A stretch of 64,000 bases of DNA from Nostoc sp. NMS7 (GCF_017115085.1 NZ_JABXKJ010000247.1:62001-126000); one strand, 5' to 3'; counted from the first letter of the stretch, positions 47,705 to 57,087 are shown. Numbers and translations: made by a program. The notes: generated by a model not told the origin, from the sequence alone.

Positions 47705-47854
47705 TGGGTTTTTGATTACTGAATCCATGTTCATAGAGTTAGTCTGACTTATTAAAGCTGTTTTATGCTTCAGTAAAATTCGTGAATAAATTTTATTTAT
47801 TAAAAAAATAATAGATAAATCTGAGTAATTTCTCTTAATTCAGAATATTTTTTA

Positions 47855-47930
47855 GGTAGGGGCACTACCCTGCGGTCAGCTAAAGCTACATGAATTGCCC
47901 CTACAGCCTGTAATTTTGTGTAAGTCCTAG
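47855..47930. repeat. Partial ggacttacgc-family element
   Basis: Has gtaggggcactaccctgcgg, gctaaagctacatgaattgc (as at 2950-2980) and the right end ttttgtgtaagtccta. No left end is seen. It abuts the 21-bp array directly. Confidence 0.65.
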
Positions 47931-48119
47931 TTGATGATGAATGTCGTGATGTTAATGATGAATGTCGTGATGTTAATGATGAATGTCGTGATGTTAATGA
48001 TGAATGTCGTGATGTTAATGATGAATGTCGTGATGTTAATGATGAATGTCGTGATGTTAATGATGAATGTCGTGATGTTGATGATGAATGTCGCGATGTT
48101 GATGATGAATATCGCGATT
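47931..48119. repeat. 9-unit, 21-bp tandem repeat array
   Basis: Nine exact-length units; the common unit is ttaatgatgaatgtcgtgat plus g. The first and last two units differ at one to three positions (ttgatg, tcgcgatg). Because 21 is a multiple of three, all six frames over it look repetitive and two stay open (MMNVVML or HSSLTSR heptads), but neither has a credible start or context. Confidence 0.92.
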
Positions 48120-48299
48120 TTTCAAAATGGCTTCTCATGGAAGTGCGTAGACGCCTAGCAGCTTCTCATCAGCAGTCTATGTGCGAGGCGCACTTTCAAG
48201 ATGGAAGAAAGCTAGAGTTAGAGTGAGTATTTCTGCTTAGAGAAACTACGCTTGGGTTAAAGCTTAATCCTCCTTAACTCTCTTGTTTGCGTAAGTCCT

Positions 48300-48425
48300 G
48301 TAAGAATTAAATAACATACAATTTATATCTTTGGCTTACCTCACCCTCAATCCCTCTGCTTATAAAGGAGAGGGAAGCTAGAGATAGGATGAAGTTTTGC
48401 ATTTTATTTAATCCACGTTCCTAAG
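48300..48425 (+). repeat. Dispersed palindromic repeat, copy 3
   Basis: gtaagaattaaataacatac, aatttatatctttggcttac, ctcaccctcaatccctctgc, then ttataaaggagagggaagct and agagataggatg, as at 11081 and 5941. It begins at a ttgcgtaagtcct end of the MITE family (48285-48299) and ends 11 bases after the DUF2358 stop. Confidence 0.7.
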
Positions 48426-48435
48426 CTTTAATTGT

Positions 48436-48828
48436 TTATATTTTTGTAGTAAATAAATGCTGCTTCACTACGTCTAAGCGTGAACAATTCCAATAATCAA
48501 CATGGGAGACAATCAAACCATCAGAGTTGAGACTTAATTCACTCCAACCAGGAATAGAAATCCGTGGCTTCCAGGGGAGAGGGGTATTCCAACTGAGTGT
48601 CCACTCAGTTTTTATGGTGTCTCCTAAACGTTGAATGTTATGTAAGTCCATCTTAGGATCTAAAAACCAAGTTTGGATAAGATTAATCATTTGTTTGTAA
48701 CGTTTAACACCACGAAATTTATTTAGTGGATCTTGAAAATAAACGTCTGAGGCGTAAATGCTGTAAGTTTGATTTACTGGGAATCTTTGATAGTCTTCTT
48801 TGAGGATTTCAATGATATCCATGATCAT
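48436..48828 (-). CDS. DUF2358 family protein (NTF2-like)
   Basis: 130 residues (or 128 from the second ATG at 48822, MDIIEILKEDY). The pattern YSIYASDVYFQDPLNKFRGV, LIQTWFLDPKMDLHNIQRLG, WTLSWNTPLPWKPRISIPGW and VSHVDYWNCSRLDVVKQHLF is typical of DUF2358, an NTF2/SnoaL-like fold found in cyanobacteria and plastids. No enzymatic role is known. The gene is close to a repeat at its 3' end. Confidence 0.88.
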   Translation of the reverse strand: MIMDIIEILKEDYQRFPVNQTYSIYASDVYFQDPLNKFRGVKRYKQMINLIQTWFLDPKMDLHNIQRLGDTIKTEWTLSWNTPLPWKPRISIPGWSELSLNSDGLIVSHVDYWNCSRLDVVKQHLFTTKI

Positions 48829-48885
48829 ATAGTTATATCTGTAAATTGGTTTAATATGTAAACGGGATGCCGATATAAATCCCTA

Positions 48886-49461
48886 TTAGGAATTAAAATC
48901 GACTTCATTCCATAAACGTTCTAACTGAAGCCGCCAAGCAGCTATAACTTTTTCTCGTGCCTCTGCGGTTTGATCTATTTCGCCCATCAATCCTTCTGCG
49001 TAAAAGCGTTCTAAGCTTTGCATAGTAGCTTGCAGAGATTGCCCTTGTTGTTTTGCTGCCTGAATAATTTGCCAGATGCGGCTTTCAATTAGTCGATTAA
49101 AGACATTATCTAATCCAGCCTGATGCAGAGATACAAGTCGGTTGATTGCATTGGACAAATCTGGACTCACTAAAGTGCCACTGTCATGTTGAAATACCCC
49201 CCAAATTACCCCTTCAGATAAAGCGTACCGTACTTCCTGAGTGTCATCAAAGTTAGCTTCTAGGAACTGTTCTAAAAATGGTTGGGCTTGTTGGATGGGC
49301 ACAATAGGCAGTAAAACTCGCAGCCAAGTATTATCTTCGGAAAGCAGCACCAACAGCCGAAAAGTAGAAGTGTCTACTTGCCACGATCCAGGAGCGATCG
49401 CATTAATCGCCGCAGTGTCAAATAATTCTGTTAGCGTATCCGCAATTTCTTCCGGTGTCAT
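48886..49461 (-). CDS. Conserved cyanobacterial hypothetical protein
   Basis: 191 residues, cytosolic. It starts MTPEEIADTLTELFDTAAIN; the middle (TFRLLVLLSEDNTWLRVLLP, FEANFDDTQEVRYALSEGVI-like LEANFDDTQEVRYALSEGVI) resembles the alpha/beta fold of secretion-chaperone-like proteins; the second half is helical (ERFYAEGLMGEIDQTAEARE). No catalytic motif. Function unknown; I place it only as a family widespread in cyanobacteria. Confidence 0.75.
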   Translation of the reverse strand: MTPEEIADTLTELFDTAAINAIAPGSWQVDTSTFRLLVLLSEDNTWLRVLLPIVPIQQAQPFLEQFLEANFDDTQEVRYALSEGVIWGVFQHDSGTLVSPDLSNAINRLVSLHQAGLDNVFNRLIESRIWQIIQAAKQQGQSLQATMQSLERFYAEGLMGEIDQTAEAREKVIAAWRLQLERLWNEVDFNS

Positions 49462-49584
49462 AAGTTTTTGTTAGATATAGCCTCTAGATTAGCGCAGAGG
49501 TGGATGAGCTGATTCACTAAAAGGCTATGCTGCCTGCTGGACAACTTCCAATAGGGATTTCCAACAAATAAATTACCCAATCTT

Positions 49585-49700
49585 CTGGGGTGGACGTCTC
49601 GCCCGCCCGTAGCTCAAGGCGGGCAAGACTTCGGCGTGAGCGCTACTTCGACAACGCTCAGTACAAGTCAGTCGAACGCTGCCCACCCCACAAGAAGTAA
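49585..49700. repeat. Palindromic repeat, simple form of the 16157 element
   Basis: tggggtggacgtctcgcccg at the left, acttcggcgtgagcgctact in the middle, acaagtcagtcgaacgctgc then ccaccccaca at the right. This is the inverted counterpart of 16157-16392 without the nested units. The rest of 49462-49825 has no gene. Confidence 0.7.
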
Positions 49701-49825
49701 TTGAGTATTTTTTTATTTGTCAGTCCTATAGTAAAATTTTAGTTCCCCTAAAGACGCAGTGGGGTAGCACAGCTAAGTGTACGCCCCCACGAATGAATCT
49801 ATTCCACTGAGTTGAAATATTTGAT

Positions 49826-50503
49826 TTAAATTATCGAATTCCTCAAAAACACGATGCCGATCGCACAGAAAGCGAAACCAGCAATGCTAATTTTCCAAGG
49901 TAAAATTCGGTTGATTTCTCCCATACCCATTGCAGTACCAATTTCTCTAGCACTCATGGCAACCACAAACAGAGTTAAGGTAATACCTAGTATGTAGGCA
50001 ATTATTGGGATGATTTCTGCCCCAATGATCGATTCAGCATTAGCGTAACCCTGAAATAAACCAGCACTGACGCCCATCAGAGCAAGTATTATAAAGTTGG
50101 GTTGATTTGGGATCATCAGCATAGTACCAAAAACGATGGTAGAAATGGCGATGGCTATTTCTGTGCCGGGGAAATTTAGCTGGAATAAATGAATTATAAT
50201 CCCCAAGACTGCTGCGAAGACAAAACCTCCAGCGATCGCAGCGCCACGAACAAACGCAGATGAGAGTAAGCCAATAGCAAGAATACCAATTAAACAATCC
50301 AAGCTAATTACTGGATCTGCCAGTCCCCAGAGAAAGCCTTCCCAGCAGTTAGAGATGGTATGACGATCTGGTGTTCCACTCAATGAACTCAGTAAGCTAA
50401 TTAAAATTAGAACTGCGATCGCTCCAATATGCCGATGCATTAACTTCAAGGTGTAAAATTCTCCCCAAGCACGGGATTCTGATAATTTAGTTTTGAACAT
50501 CAC
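49826..50503 (-). CDS. HupE/UreJ-like membrane protein lacking metal histidines
   Basis: 225 residues with six or seven membrane segments. The layout (IGILAIGLLSSAFVRGAAIA, then GIIIHLFQLNFPGTEIAIAI) matches HupE/UreJ proteins, putative nickel or cobalt importers. The usual HP..G.DH motif reads Asp63-Pro ... Leu-Asp69-Cys70, so both histidines are replaced. MHRHIGAIAV at residue 22 may be the true start. The transport role is therefore doubtful. No urease or hydrogenase gene is near. Confidence 0.7.
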   Translation of the reverse strand: MMFKTKLSESRAWGEFYTLKLMHRHIGAIAVLILISLLSSLSGTPDRHTISNCWEGFLWGLADPVISLDCLIGILAIGLLSSAFVRGAAIAGGFVFAAVLGIIIHLFQLNFPGTEIAIAISTIVFGTMLMIPNQPNFIILALMGVSAGLFQGYANAESIIGAEIIPIIAYILGITLTLFVVAMSAREIGTAMGMGEINRILPWKISIAGFAFCAIGIVFLRNSII

Positions 50504-50661
50504 TATCTGCCAAATTAGTTTTTTCGGTAATTTATACTACCCACATAGCCAAACAAACTAACGTAGCTCATGCGTGTCAACTTAGAGCCAGGGCAAATGG
50601 AATAGAGCCTCCGGCACGCTGACGCGAACGCTCATCACCAATAGGTAGCCCCTGTCCCCCA

Positions 50662-50796
50662 TCAAAAGGATAAAGTTGACCAAATAAAGTGTTCTTGCCA
50701 ACTATCAGTGCGAGGATTAAATAAAGGTACTTCTGATAATGACTGTTCATCAAAGGCTTTAAGTTTATCGGATTTTTGCCAATGGCAAACTGCTGG
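50662..50796 (-). pseudogene. HNH endonuclease C-terminal remnant
   Basis: The minus frame reads QKSDKLKAFDEQ, SLSEVPLFNPRTDSWQEHFI and WSTLSF then stop. PLFNPRTDSWQEHF is the typical tail of cyanobacterial HNH endonucleases, after the zinc-site CNxxKSDK. No start, HNH core or upstream part remains, so it is a relic. Confidence 0.6.
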
Positions 50797-50926
50797 GCAA
50801 GTGTGACAATTTCATAGGTAAATTGGTTGTCATGGCATCTATCTCAAAATCAACAGTCTTTATTTTAGTAGAGTAAATGTCAGAAATTACTTTCTCCAAA
50901 TTGTCGGTGAGATAATTTTAGCTGAC

Positions 50927-51148
50927 TTGTCAATTTTCTACTTCTATACTATCTATCGAGATCAGGCTAAGAAAGTAGACGAAAATTACTTTCAGAATCA
51001 GCGTCAGACTTTGTGTAAATGGAATCAGCAAGACTTACCTGATCTTACTGAAATAGAACGCAGTCATGCGATCGCGCAATTTCAAGGTAATGACAATCCA
51101 TTCGTGCTAGATGTCACATTAGGAGAACGGGCATACTGTAATTCTTAA
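50927..51148 (+). pseudogene. Endonuclease I-like C-terminal remnant
   Basis: The frame reads VDENYFQNQRQTLCKWNQQD, LPDLTEIERSHAIAQFQGND and NPFVLDVTLGERAYCNS. This matches the C-terminal part of EndA/NucM-type endonuclease I (kWhqqDP...R...i..fQgNrNPFv). The N-terminal His/metal part is missing. It is a gene fragment opposite the HNH relic. Confidence 0.6.
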
Positions 51149-51182
51149 GGACTTACATCTTAATGGGTAGACAAAATGACCA

Positions 51183-52487
51183 TCAAACAGACTTTATCCG
51201 AATCGGAATCTGGATGATGAACTCTGCGCCTTGAAGCACTGCAGAAATACACTTGAGTTGGCCACCATGCTTGTTGATAATTTGGTAGCTAATCGACATC
51301 CCTAAACCTGTACCTGAACCAACAGGTTTAGTTGTAAAAAATGGATCAAACATTTTTTGCTTTACTGCTTCTGGCATCCCACAGCCATTATCAGTAATCC
51401 GAATTATCACTTGATTGCTGTCTAAAACCTCAGTGCAAATGCGAATCTGGAGATTGTTAGTTGTCAGTTTTTGGTTGCCAGTTTTTTGGAGATTGTCCCC
51501 GAAAAGATGACAACCAAATATTGATTCTTTCAAAGTATCAATAGAATTATTCAGGATATTCATAAATACTTGATTGAGTTGTCCAGGATAGCACTCTACT
51601 TTAGGCAAATTGCCGTATTCTTTTATCACTTCAATATCTGGATAATTTCCTTCGGCCTGCAAGCGATTTTGCAAAATTAAGAGAGTGCTATCAAGACCTT
51701 CGTGGATATCAACTATTTTTTTGTCTGCTTCATCTAGCCGCGAGAAGTTACGCAAGGACAAGACTAGCTTGGAGATCCGCTCGGTTCCCATTTTCATGGA
51801 AGATAAGATTTTCGGTAAGTCTTCTTTAATAAAATCAAGGTCAATTTCTTTAATAAAAGCTTGAATTTTTGCTCCAAAATGGCAATCGCATTCTTGATAA
51901 AGCGTAATCAAATCGAGTAAATTTTTACTATATTCATCGCTAATAACGATATTACCATCAATAAAATTCACAGGATTATTAATTTCATGGGCGATACCCG
52001 CAACTAATTGCCCCAATGAAGACATTTTTTCAGTTTGAATCAATTCAACTTGCGTATTTTCAAGTTCTTTTAAGGTCAGTTTCAGTTGGTAATTAACTGC
52101 TTCTAGTTGTGCTGGACTTGGCAAAGCCAGAGCCTGGGGAATGATCGGTAACAGTGCGATCGCTGTATATACTGAGAGAATAGCCGTAATAAATTTGATG
52201 AAAGTGGACAGCCAGTAAGTTGGATGCCAAAGTGTCCATACATCCATTACATGGGTTGTACCACAAGAGACGATAAAAGCTCCAAATAAGAAAAGTATCC
52301 ATTTGAAGGGGAAATCTTTTCGCTTGTGGACAAAGTAAATAAGGATGATCGGAATAGAATAATACACCAAAGCAATCAGAGAATCTGAGATGATGTTTAG
52401 CCACACTAAAGTCGGCTTCCAGAGGTAACAATGTCCATGTGGAATAAATGAGCTATCACTAAAAAGATTTTGCAAAAATTCCAGCAT
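51183..52487 (-). CDS. Ethylene-receptor-like sensor histidine kinase
   Basis: 434 residues. Residues about 26-112 form three membrane helices like the ETR1 ethylene-binding domain: [40 protein letters not shown]. Asp35, Pro46, Cys75 and His79 match ETR1 Asp25, Pro36, Cys65 and His69 with one constant offset of ten. HisKA follows with His167 ([20 protein letters not shown]), then HATPase ([22 protein letters not shown]). It has no GAF domain, unlike plant receptors and Synechocystis Etr1. Copper and ethylene binding are inferred. No response regulator adjoins it. Confidence 0.9.
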   Translation of the reverse strand: MLEFLQNLFSDSSFIPHGHCYLWKPTLVWLNIISDSLIALVYYSIPIILIYFVHKRKDFPFKWILFLFGAFIVSCGTTHVMDVWTLWHPTYWLSTFIKFITAILSVYTAIALLPIIPQALALPSPAQLEAVNYQLKLTLKELENTQVELIQTEKMSSLGQLVAGIAHEINNPVNFIDGNIVISDEYSKNLLDLITLYQECDCHFGAKIQAFIKEIDLDFIKEDLPKILSSMKMGTERISKLVLSLRNFSRLDEADKKIVDIHEGLDSTLLILQNRLQAEGNYPDIEVIKEYGNLPKVECYPGQLNQVFMNILNNSIDTLKESIFGCHLFGDNLQKTGNQKLTTNNLQIRICTEVLDSNQVIIRITDNGCGMPEAVKQKMFDPFFTTKPVGSGTGLGMSISYQIINKHGGQLKCISAVLQGAEFIIQIPIRIKSV

Positions 52488-52604
52488 ATCTGATCAAATA
52501 AGCTAATTTGTCAACTGTTGAATGACAAATTATATCCGCTACACAAAAAACTGTCCTTAATCTTGAAGAAGAATTCAGCAGTCAGAATTCAGAATCAATA
52601 TAGT

Positions 52605-52620
52605 TAGGACTTACACAATG
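52605..52620. repeat. Solo left end of the ggacttacgc element
   Basis: gttaggacttacacaatg resembles the left end of the 94-bp MITE (with acac for acgc). It abuts the stop of the ABC transporter gene and could be its transcript end. Confidence 0.5.
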
Positions 52621-52625
52621 TTGTA

Positions 52626-54377
52626 TTAGTGCAGTAATTCTTCAACTTGATGCTGGCTCCACAAAGTTCTATATAAACCCTGTTGTTGCACTAGTTGTAA
52701 GTGATTGCCTATCTGAACAATTCTTCCTTTTTCCATCACAAAAATTCGGTTAGCAGCTGCTGCCGCCGATAATTGATGGGTAATGAAAATTACTGTTTTG
52801 CGTTCAGTACCACCAGAAAGATTTTTGAGGATTTGTGTAGCTGTTTGATTATCCACACTAGAGAGGGCATCATCCAAAATTAACACTGGAGCATTGACCA
52901 GCATTGCCCTAGCTAAAGCAGTACGTTGTCGTTGACCGCCAGAAAGAGTAATACCACGTTCACCAACAATAGTTTCGTATTGCTGGGGAAAATTGTTAAT
53001 TTCTGATTCGATTTGGGCAAGTTGAGCAACAGCTTCTACCTGTTTTTGTTCGGTAATTGGATCACCGTAGCGAATATTATTTTTGATTGTAGTGCTAAAT
53101 AGAAAGCTATCTTGAGGAACATAAGCGATCGCACTTCGTAAATCAGCCAAAGCTATCTTAGTAATATCCAACCCATCTAAAAACAATTGTCCTGATTCAA
53201 TATCTAACAAGCGCGGTAAAGCATTTGCCAAAGTGGATTTTCCCGCACCAATTGCTCCAACAATCGCCACGGTTTCTCCCGGAGCAATGGTGAAGTTAAC
53301 ATTTGTTAAAGCTGGAGTAGTGGAACCAGGGTAATTGTAGGTGAGATTTTTAGCTGTCAGTTCTCCTTTGAGTTCAGCCACTGGTAGATGTATAGCATCG
53401 GCTGTGTCTTGAATTTTCGGTGTGACAGAGAGAATAGATTCAAGCCGATCAATACTAACTTCACCCCGTTGGTAGGCTGTAATTGTGAATCCTAAAATGG
53501 CTGTGGGGAAAACTAGACGCTCTACATAAATTAACAATACTAAAAAGTCGGCAACCTTAAGAGTACCAGAAGATATCCGCGCCGTCCCTAACCAAATGAT
53601 TATCAGTGAACTGATATTAGCTAGCCCAACAATTAGCGGAAACAGTGTATTTCGGCTTTTTGCCAATTCTAAGTTAGCCACTAATAGCTGCTGATTTTTC
53701 TTGGCAAAAGCTCGACGCTCGTTTGCTTCTTGGGCATAGATTTTAATCAAGGCAATGCCACTGATATCCTCTTGGATGAGTTCGCTGATGTCCGAGAGTT
53801 GCTCTTGGACTTTTACTTGTTGTTTGCGTAAGCGATCGCTAAATAAACTCACCAACAAGAGCATAAAAGGGTACACTGCTAGGGCGGCTAGTGTGAGATC
53901 CACGCTAATCGCCAGCATTACAGGCAGTGTCAGGGCGTAAGCAAACAGCGTATTTGCCAAACTTAAAACCGCAAAACCCAACAACCGCTTGATATTGTCC
54001 ACATCGCTGGTAGCCCGACTAATCAAATCGCCAGCAGTATTACTGGCAAAATAAGCCGGTTCGAGTTGGAGTAAGTGTTCAAAAATCCGTTGTTTCAGGT
54101 CAAATTCTACCTGACGTCCCACCCCAAATAGCCAAATGCGGGATGCCATCCGCATTAGCCACATCGCGGAACTAAGCAAGACAATCCTGACTACGTAAGG
54201 TAGTATTTGGCTCCAGGTGAAGGTTGTCGAGAGTTTATCAACACCATCACGAATTAACAAAGGGATATAAACACCCAGTGCATTGACAGACAACAAAGCG
54301 AGAATCCCTAAGGAAGCCTCCCGCCAATGGGGTTGTAGGTAAGCAATGAGTTTAGCGATTCGTCGAGATTTTGCCAT
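52626..54377 (-). CDS. ABC exporter, fused permease and ATPase (MsbA/MDR-like)
   Basis: 583 residues. The transmembrane domain (six helices, about 15-310) with EPAYFASNTAGDLISRATSD is followed by the nucleotide-binding domain: Walker A VGAIGAGKST, Q-loop AYVPQDSFLFS, signature LSGGQRQRTALARA, Walker B VLILDDALSSVD and the H-loop IFITHQLS. It should act as a homodimer exporting lipids or drugs. The substrate is unknown. Full length and intact. Confidence 0.94.
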   Translation of the reverse strand: MAKSRRIAKLIAYLQPHWREASLGILALLSVNALGVYIPLLIRDGVDKLSTTFTWSQILPYVVRIVLLSSAMWLMRMASRIWLFGVGRQVEFDLKQRIFEHLLQLEPAYFASNTAGDLISRATSDVDNIKRLLGFAVLSLANTLFAYALTLPVMLAISVDLTLAALAVYPFMLLLVSLFSDRLRKQQVKVQEQLSDISELIQEDISGIALIKIYAQEANERRAFAKKNQQLLVANLELAKSRNTLFPLIVGLANISSLIIIWLGTARISSGTLKVADFLVLLIYVERLVFPTAILGFTITAYQRGEVSIDRLESILSVTPKIQDTADAIHLPVAELKGELTAKNLTYNYPGSTTPALTNVNFTIAPGETVAIVGAIGAGKSTLANALPRLLDIESGQLFLDGLDITKIALADLRSAIAYVPQDSFLFSTTIKNNIRYGDPITEQKQVEAVAQLAQIESEINNFPQQYETIVGERGITLSGGQRQRTALARAMLVNAPVLILDDALSSVDNQTATQILKNLSGGTERKTVIFITHQLSAAAAANRIFVMEKGRIVQIGNHLQLVQQQGLYRTLWSQHQVEELLH

Positions 54378-54455
54378 TAAAGCAATTTTGCAACTTTATC
54401 ATCCTAGATTAACTGGTAGTCCTAGAAGGGAGCTATGTAGAGGGAATATCGAAAG

Positions 54456-54600
54456 ATGGGGAATGGGGAATGGGGAATGGTAAAAACCGTACTTCGCCCC
54501 GCTACGCTAACGCCCTCTAATGGGCAAAATAATCCTTATATTGAAAAGGTGTTCCTGGGGAAACCCCCATGACCAGACTTTTCGCTGTGTTATGGGGAAA
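54456..54600. repeat. Repeat-rich spacer
   Basis: Three ggggaatgg 9-bp units (54458-54480) precede a stretch sharing its order of blocks with 11335-11415 (aaaaccgtacttcgcccc, gggcaaaataatccttat, ccccatgaccaga). No gene. Confidence 0.5.
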
Positions 54601-54671
54601 GTAAAAAGCTATAAAGGTGTGGTGGGTGCTTAATTCAACCCTTTACCCTTTACGCTTCTTGTTTGTTTTTA

Positions 54672-55325
54672 TTACCGTTGAACACGCAAGAACCTGTAAA
54701 TTTCCAAGAGATAAGTTTCCCAAGTTCTTGTTGTGAATTGCAACGTTTCCGCATTCGGTACAAAGTCTTCAAGTCGTAAACCGCGTGTGCGAATATCTTG
54801 AAGATTTCCTTGTAATAGGTAGGGAGGCACTCTCAAATTATAAGAAAGAATGCGATCGCCCGTCACATCGGAGATGTTCGCTGTGGTGCTTGGTTGCCCT
54901 AATGCCACCAGTGTCCCCGATGTTGGTGCAGCAGTTGCGACATAAGTTTCACCTGTCATTGCTAGAGGTGCCCGATAAAGGAAATAGGCGACTGCTGGTG
55001 TACTTGCCAACAGCAAAATCGTCAGTGCCCAACCGATTAAGTATCCTCCTGGTTTCTCTATCCCACCTCCTTTGATTCTCTGAGCTGCAAAAATCATCAT
55101 TAAAATAGAGGCTCCCAGAGGCTTCAGGGGAAAAGACAGCATCCTCGACAACGACGCCACAGCCGGTTCATTGGGGTTAACAAATGATAGGGCGATGATC
55201 ACCAGGATAACGACTAAGATTAATCGTCCGACAAAAGTTCCAGAGGGATAAAATCGCTGGAACAGAGAATATACGATAGTGCCAATCAGCAGCCACAGCA
55301 GTACCCGGCTTAACAATAGAAACAT
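54672..55325 (-). CDS. Conserved membrane protein, hypothetical
   Basis: 217 residues. Four hydrophobic segments lie in the first 120 residues (LLLSRVLLWLLIGTIVYSLF; GRLILVVILVIIALSFVN; LGASILMMIFAAQ; LIGWALTILLLASTPAVAYF). A soluble domain follows (TYVATAAPTSGTLVALGQPS, DRILSYNLRVPPYLL). It resembles the N-terminal part of some cyanobacterial YdcF-type proteins, but no DUF218 domain follows, so I leave it unnamed. The RFLRVQR end is basic. Confidence 0.75.
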   Translation of the reverse strand: MFLLLSRVLLWLLIGTIVYSLFQRFYPSGTFVGRLILVVILVIIALSFVNPNEPAVASLSRMLSFPLKPLGASILMMIFAAQRIKGGGIEKPGGYLIGWALTILLLASTPAVAYFLYRAPLAMTGETYVATAAPTSGTLVALGQPSTTANISDVTGDRILSYNLRVPPYLLQGNLQDIRTRGLRLEDFVPNAETLQFTTRTWETYLLEIYRFLRVQR

Positions 55326-55560
55326 AGATTAACTCTCAAATTTTCTGGTGCAGTGAGCCAGTGTGGTGGTGAGGCAGTCCACCTGATATAAGGGTTTCCA
55401 CGCCACCTGCTTCAACCTTGGGAACCCTCGCAAGGCAGTGGCTCCCCAGGAAAAACAGCCGTACATGGTTTCCCTGCATAAAACAACTAGCGACTTCTTA
55501 GCGTTAGCGACGCTAGGAGCGTCACCCGTAAGGGTCAACCTAGAGGTTTCGGAAAATGGA
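55326..55560. repeat. Spacer with gccacctgc...gcagtggc repeat
   Basis: gccacctgcttcaaccttgg, gaaccctcgcaaggcagtgg and ctcccc (55399-55446) recur at 487-541 in the first element. A second cassette, gcgttagcgacgctaggagc and gtcacccgtaagg, follows. A 70-codon minus frame over it is not credible. Confidence 0.6.
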
Positions 55561-55750
55561 TTTATTTTATTGTCAAATTGTAATCGTACTGTTTGACTTA
55601 AAATACTTCAAACCTCACACCCAAAGACTACCGTCGTAGTGATTCTAGTGCAATTTTTTGACACTGCGTCTATTATTTATAATTTTCCACAAGAGTAACG
55701 TGGCACCGGTAAACTAAATTAATTGAGTAATCCACTCAAAAGGAAAAACT

Positions 55751-56755
55751 ATGTCGCCTGGAAAACCTACCATTTTGGTAACGGGAGGAGCTGGATATAT
55801 TGGTTCTCATACGGTGCTTGCTTTGAAGCAGGCGGGTTATAACGTTGTCATCCTTGATAATCTAGTTTATGGGCATCGTGACCTAGTAGAAAAGGTTTTA
55901 CAGGTAGAACTGATAGTAGGGGATACAGGCGATCGCGCCTTGCTCGATCACGTCTTTAAAACGCACGATATTGCAGCTGTGATGCACTTTTCTGCCTATG
56001 CCTACGTGGGAGAATCGGTGACTGACCCTGCCAAATATTACCGCAATAACGTCGTTGGCACTTTGACGCTGTTAGAAGCAATGCTGACGGCATCTGTGAA
56101 GAAATTTGTCTTTTCTTCCACCTGTGCCACCTACGGTATACCAGAATTTGTACCCATTCCAGAAACTCATCCCCAAAATCCGATTAATCCCTATGGCGCT
56201 ACAAAGCTGATGGTAGAGCAGATTCTCGCTGATTTTGATGTTGCTTACGGTTTGCAATCAGTGCGTTTCCGTTATTTTAATGCTGCTGGTGCTAATCCCA
56301 GTGGCTTACTGGGCGAAGATCACAACCCAGAAACCCATTTGATTCCCTTAGTGCTGATGACAGCTTTAGGCAAACGAGAATCTATCTCAATTTTCGGCAC
56401 AGATTACCCTACACCCGATGGTACTTGTGTTCGTGATTATATTCATGTTAACGACTTAGCAGATGCCCATATTTTGGGATTGGAATATTTATTAAAAGGT
56501 GGGGATAGCGAAGTTTTTAATTTAGGTAATGGCAGTGGCTTTTCTGTCAGAGAAGTAATTGCAGCCGCCGAACAGGTAACAGGAGTTTCGATACCAGTAG
56601 AAGAACGCGATCGCCGTCCTGGCGATCCTCCAATTCTCATTGGCACCAGTGAGCAAGCCAGAACAATCTTAGGCTGGCAACCTCAGTACCCATCTATCAA
56701 AGATATTGTTGCTCATGCGTGGCAGTGGCATCAAAAGCGACATAATTTGACTTGA
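55751..56755 (+). CDS. galE: UDP-glucose 4-epimerase
   Basis: 334 residues, full length. The Rossmann start ILVTGGAGYIGSHTVLAL, the SSTCATYG stretch (Ser/Thr near 122-124), the catalytic Tyr148 and Lys152 (NPYGATKLMVEQ) and FRYFNAAGANPSGLLGEDHN are all in place. It interconverts UDP-glucose and UDP-galactose for glycolipids (galactolipids) and polysaccharides. aaaggaaaaact precedes the ATG, a strong ribosome site. It stands alone on the plus strand. Confidence 0.96.
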   Translation: MSPGKPTILVTGGAGYIGSHTVLALKQAGYNVVILDNLVYGHRDLVEKVLQVELIVGDTGDRALLDHVFKTHDIAAVMHFSAYAYVGESVTDPAKYYRNNVVGTLTLLEAMLTASVKKFVFSSTCATYGIPEFVPIPETHPQNPINPYGATKLMVEQILADFDVAYGLQSVRFRYFNAAGANPSGLLGEDHNPETHLIPLVLMTALGKRESISIFGTDYPTPDGTCVRDYIHVNDLADAHILGLEYLLKGGDSEVFNLGNGSGFSVREVIAAAEQVTGVSIPVEERDRRPGDPPILIGTSEQARTILGWQPQYPSIKDIVAHAWQWHQKRHNLT

Positions 56756-56931
56756 TGACATTGGCTGCATATTCGGAAATTAAAGCTCTTAACAATTAGT
56801 CTGCTTAGGTTTGGTAATTTGCTACTTCTTTGTACTTAACATCGGAATAAGCAACGAAAAATCAAGCCTTTTCAGCCTTAACTGATAGGTTTATTGAGAG
56901 TGGGGTCTAGATCGAACCAACAACAGAGCAA

Positions 56932-57087
56932 TTGAAAGCGTTCTACAGTAGATGTGTGAGAGCAAGTAATATGTTTCAGCCTATCAACGTGGTGCGACTG
57001 GACGAAAGAACGAAGCGTATATATGTTTTGATTGGGGACACAATACAAATAGAGATATATCCAAATGGTGAGCTTGGATTTCCATGA
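56932..57087 (+). CDS. DUF6888 family small protein
   Basis: 51 residues if started at the TTG (56932); an ATG at 56971 would give 38. Similarity to the family runs further up to an ATC at 56911 (EPTTEQLKAFYSRCVRASNM), giving the normal length of 58, so ATC may replace a lost ATG. The rest is FQPINVVRLDERTKRIYVLI then GDTIQIEIYPNGELGFP. Its TGA overlaps the ATG of the DUF6887 gene (atga). Function unknown; such pairs are frequent in cyanobacteria. Confidence 0.7.
   Translation: MKAFYSRCVRASNMFQPINVVRLDERTKRIYVLIGDTIQIEIYPNGELGFP

Noticed and set aside
47931-48119. CRISPR array
   Set aside because: The units are contiguous 21-bp repeats with no unique spacers, and no cas genes are near. The same holds for the 20-bp array at 41-280.
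47800-48138. Long heptad-repeat ORFs (HSSLTSR on minus, MMNVVML on plus)
   Set aside because: They are produced by a 21-bp tandem array; being a multiple of three keeps any stop-free frame open. No start site, ribosome site or domain supports them.
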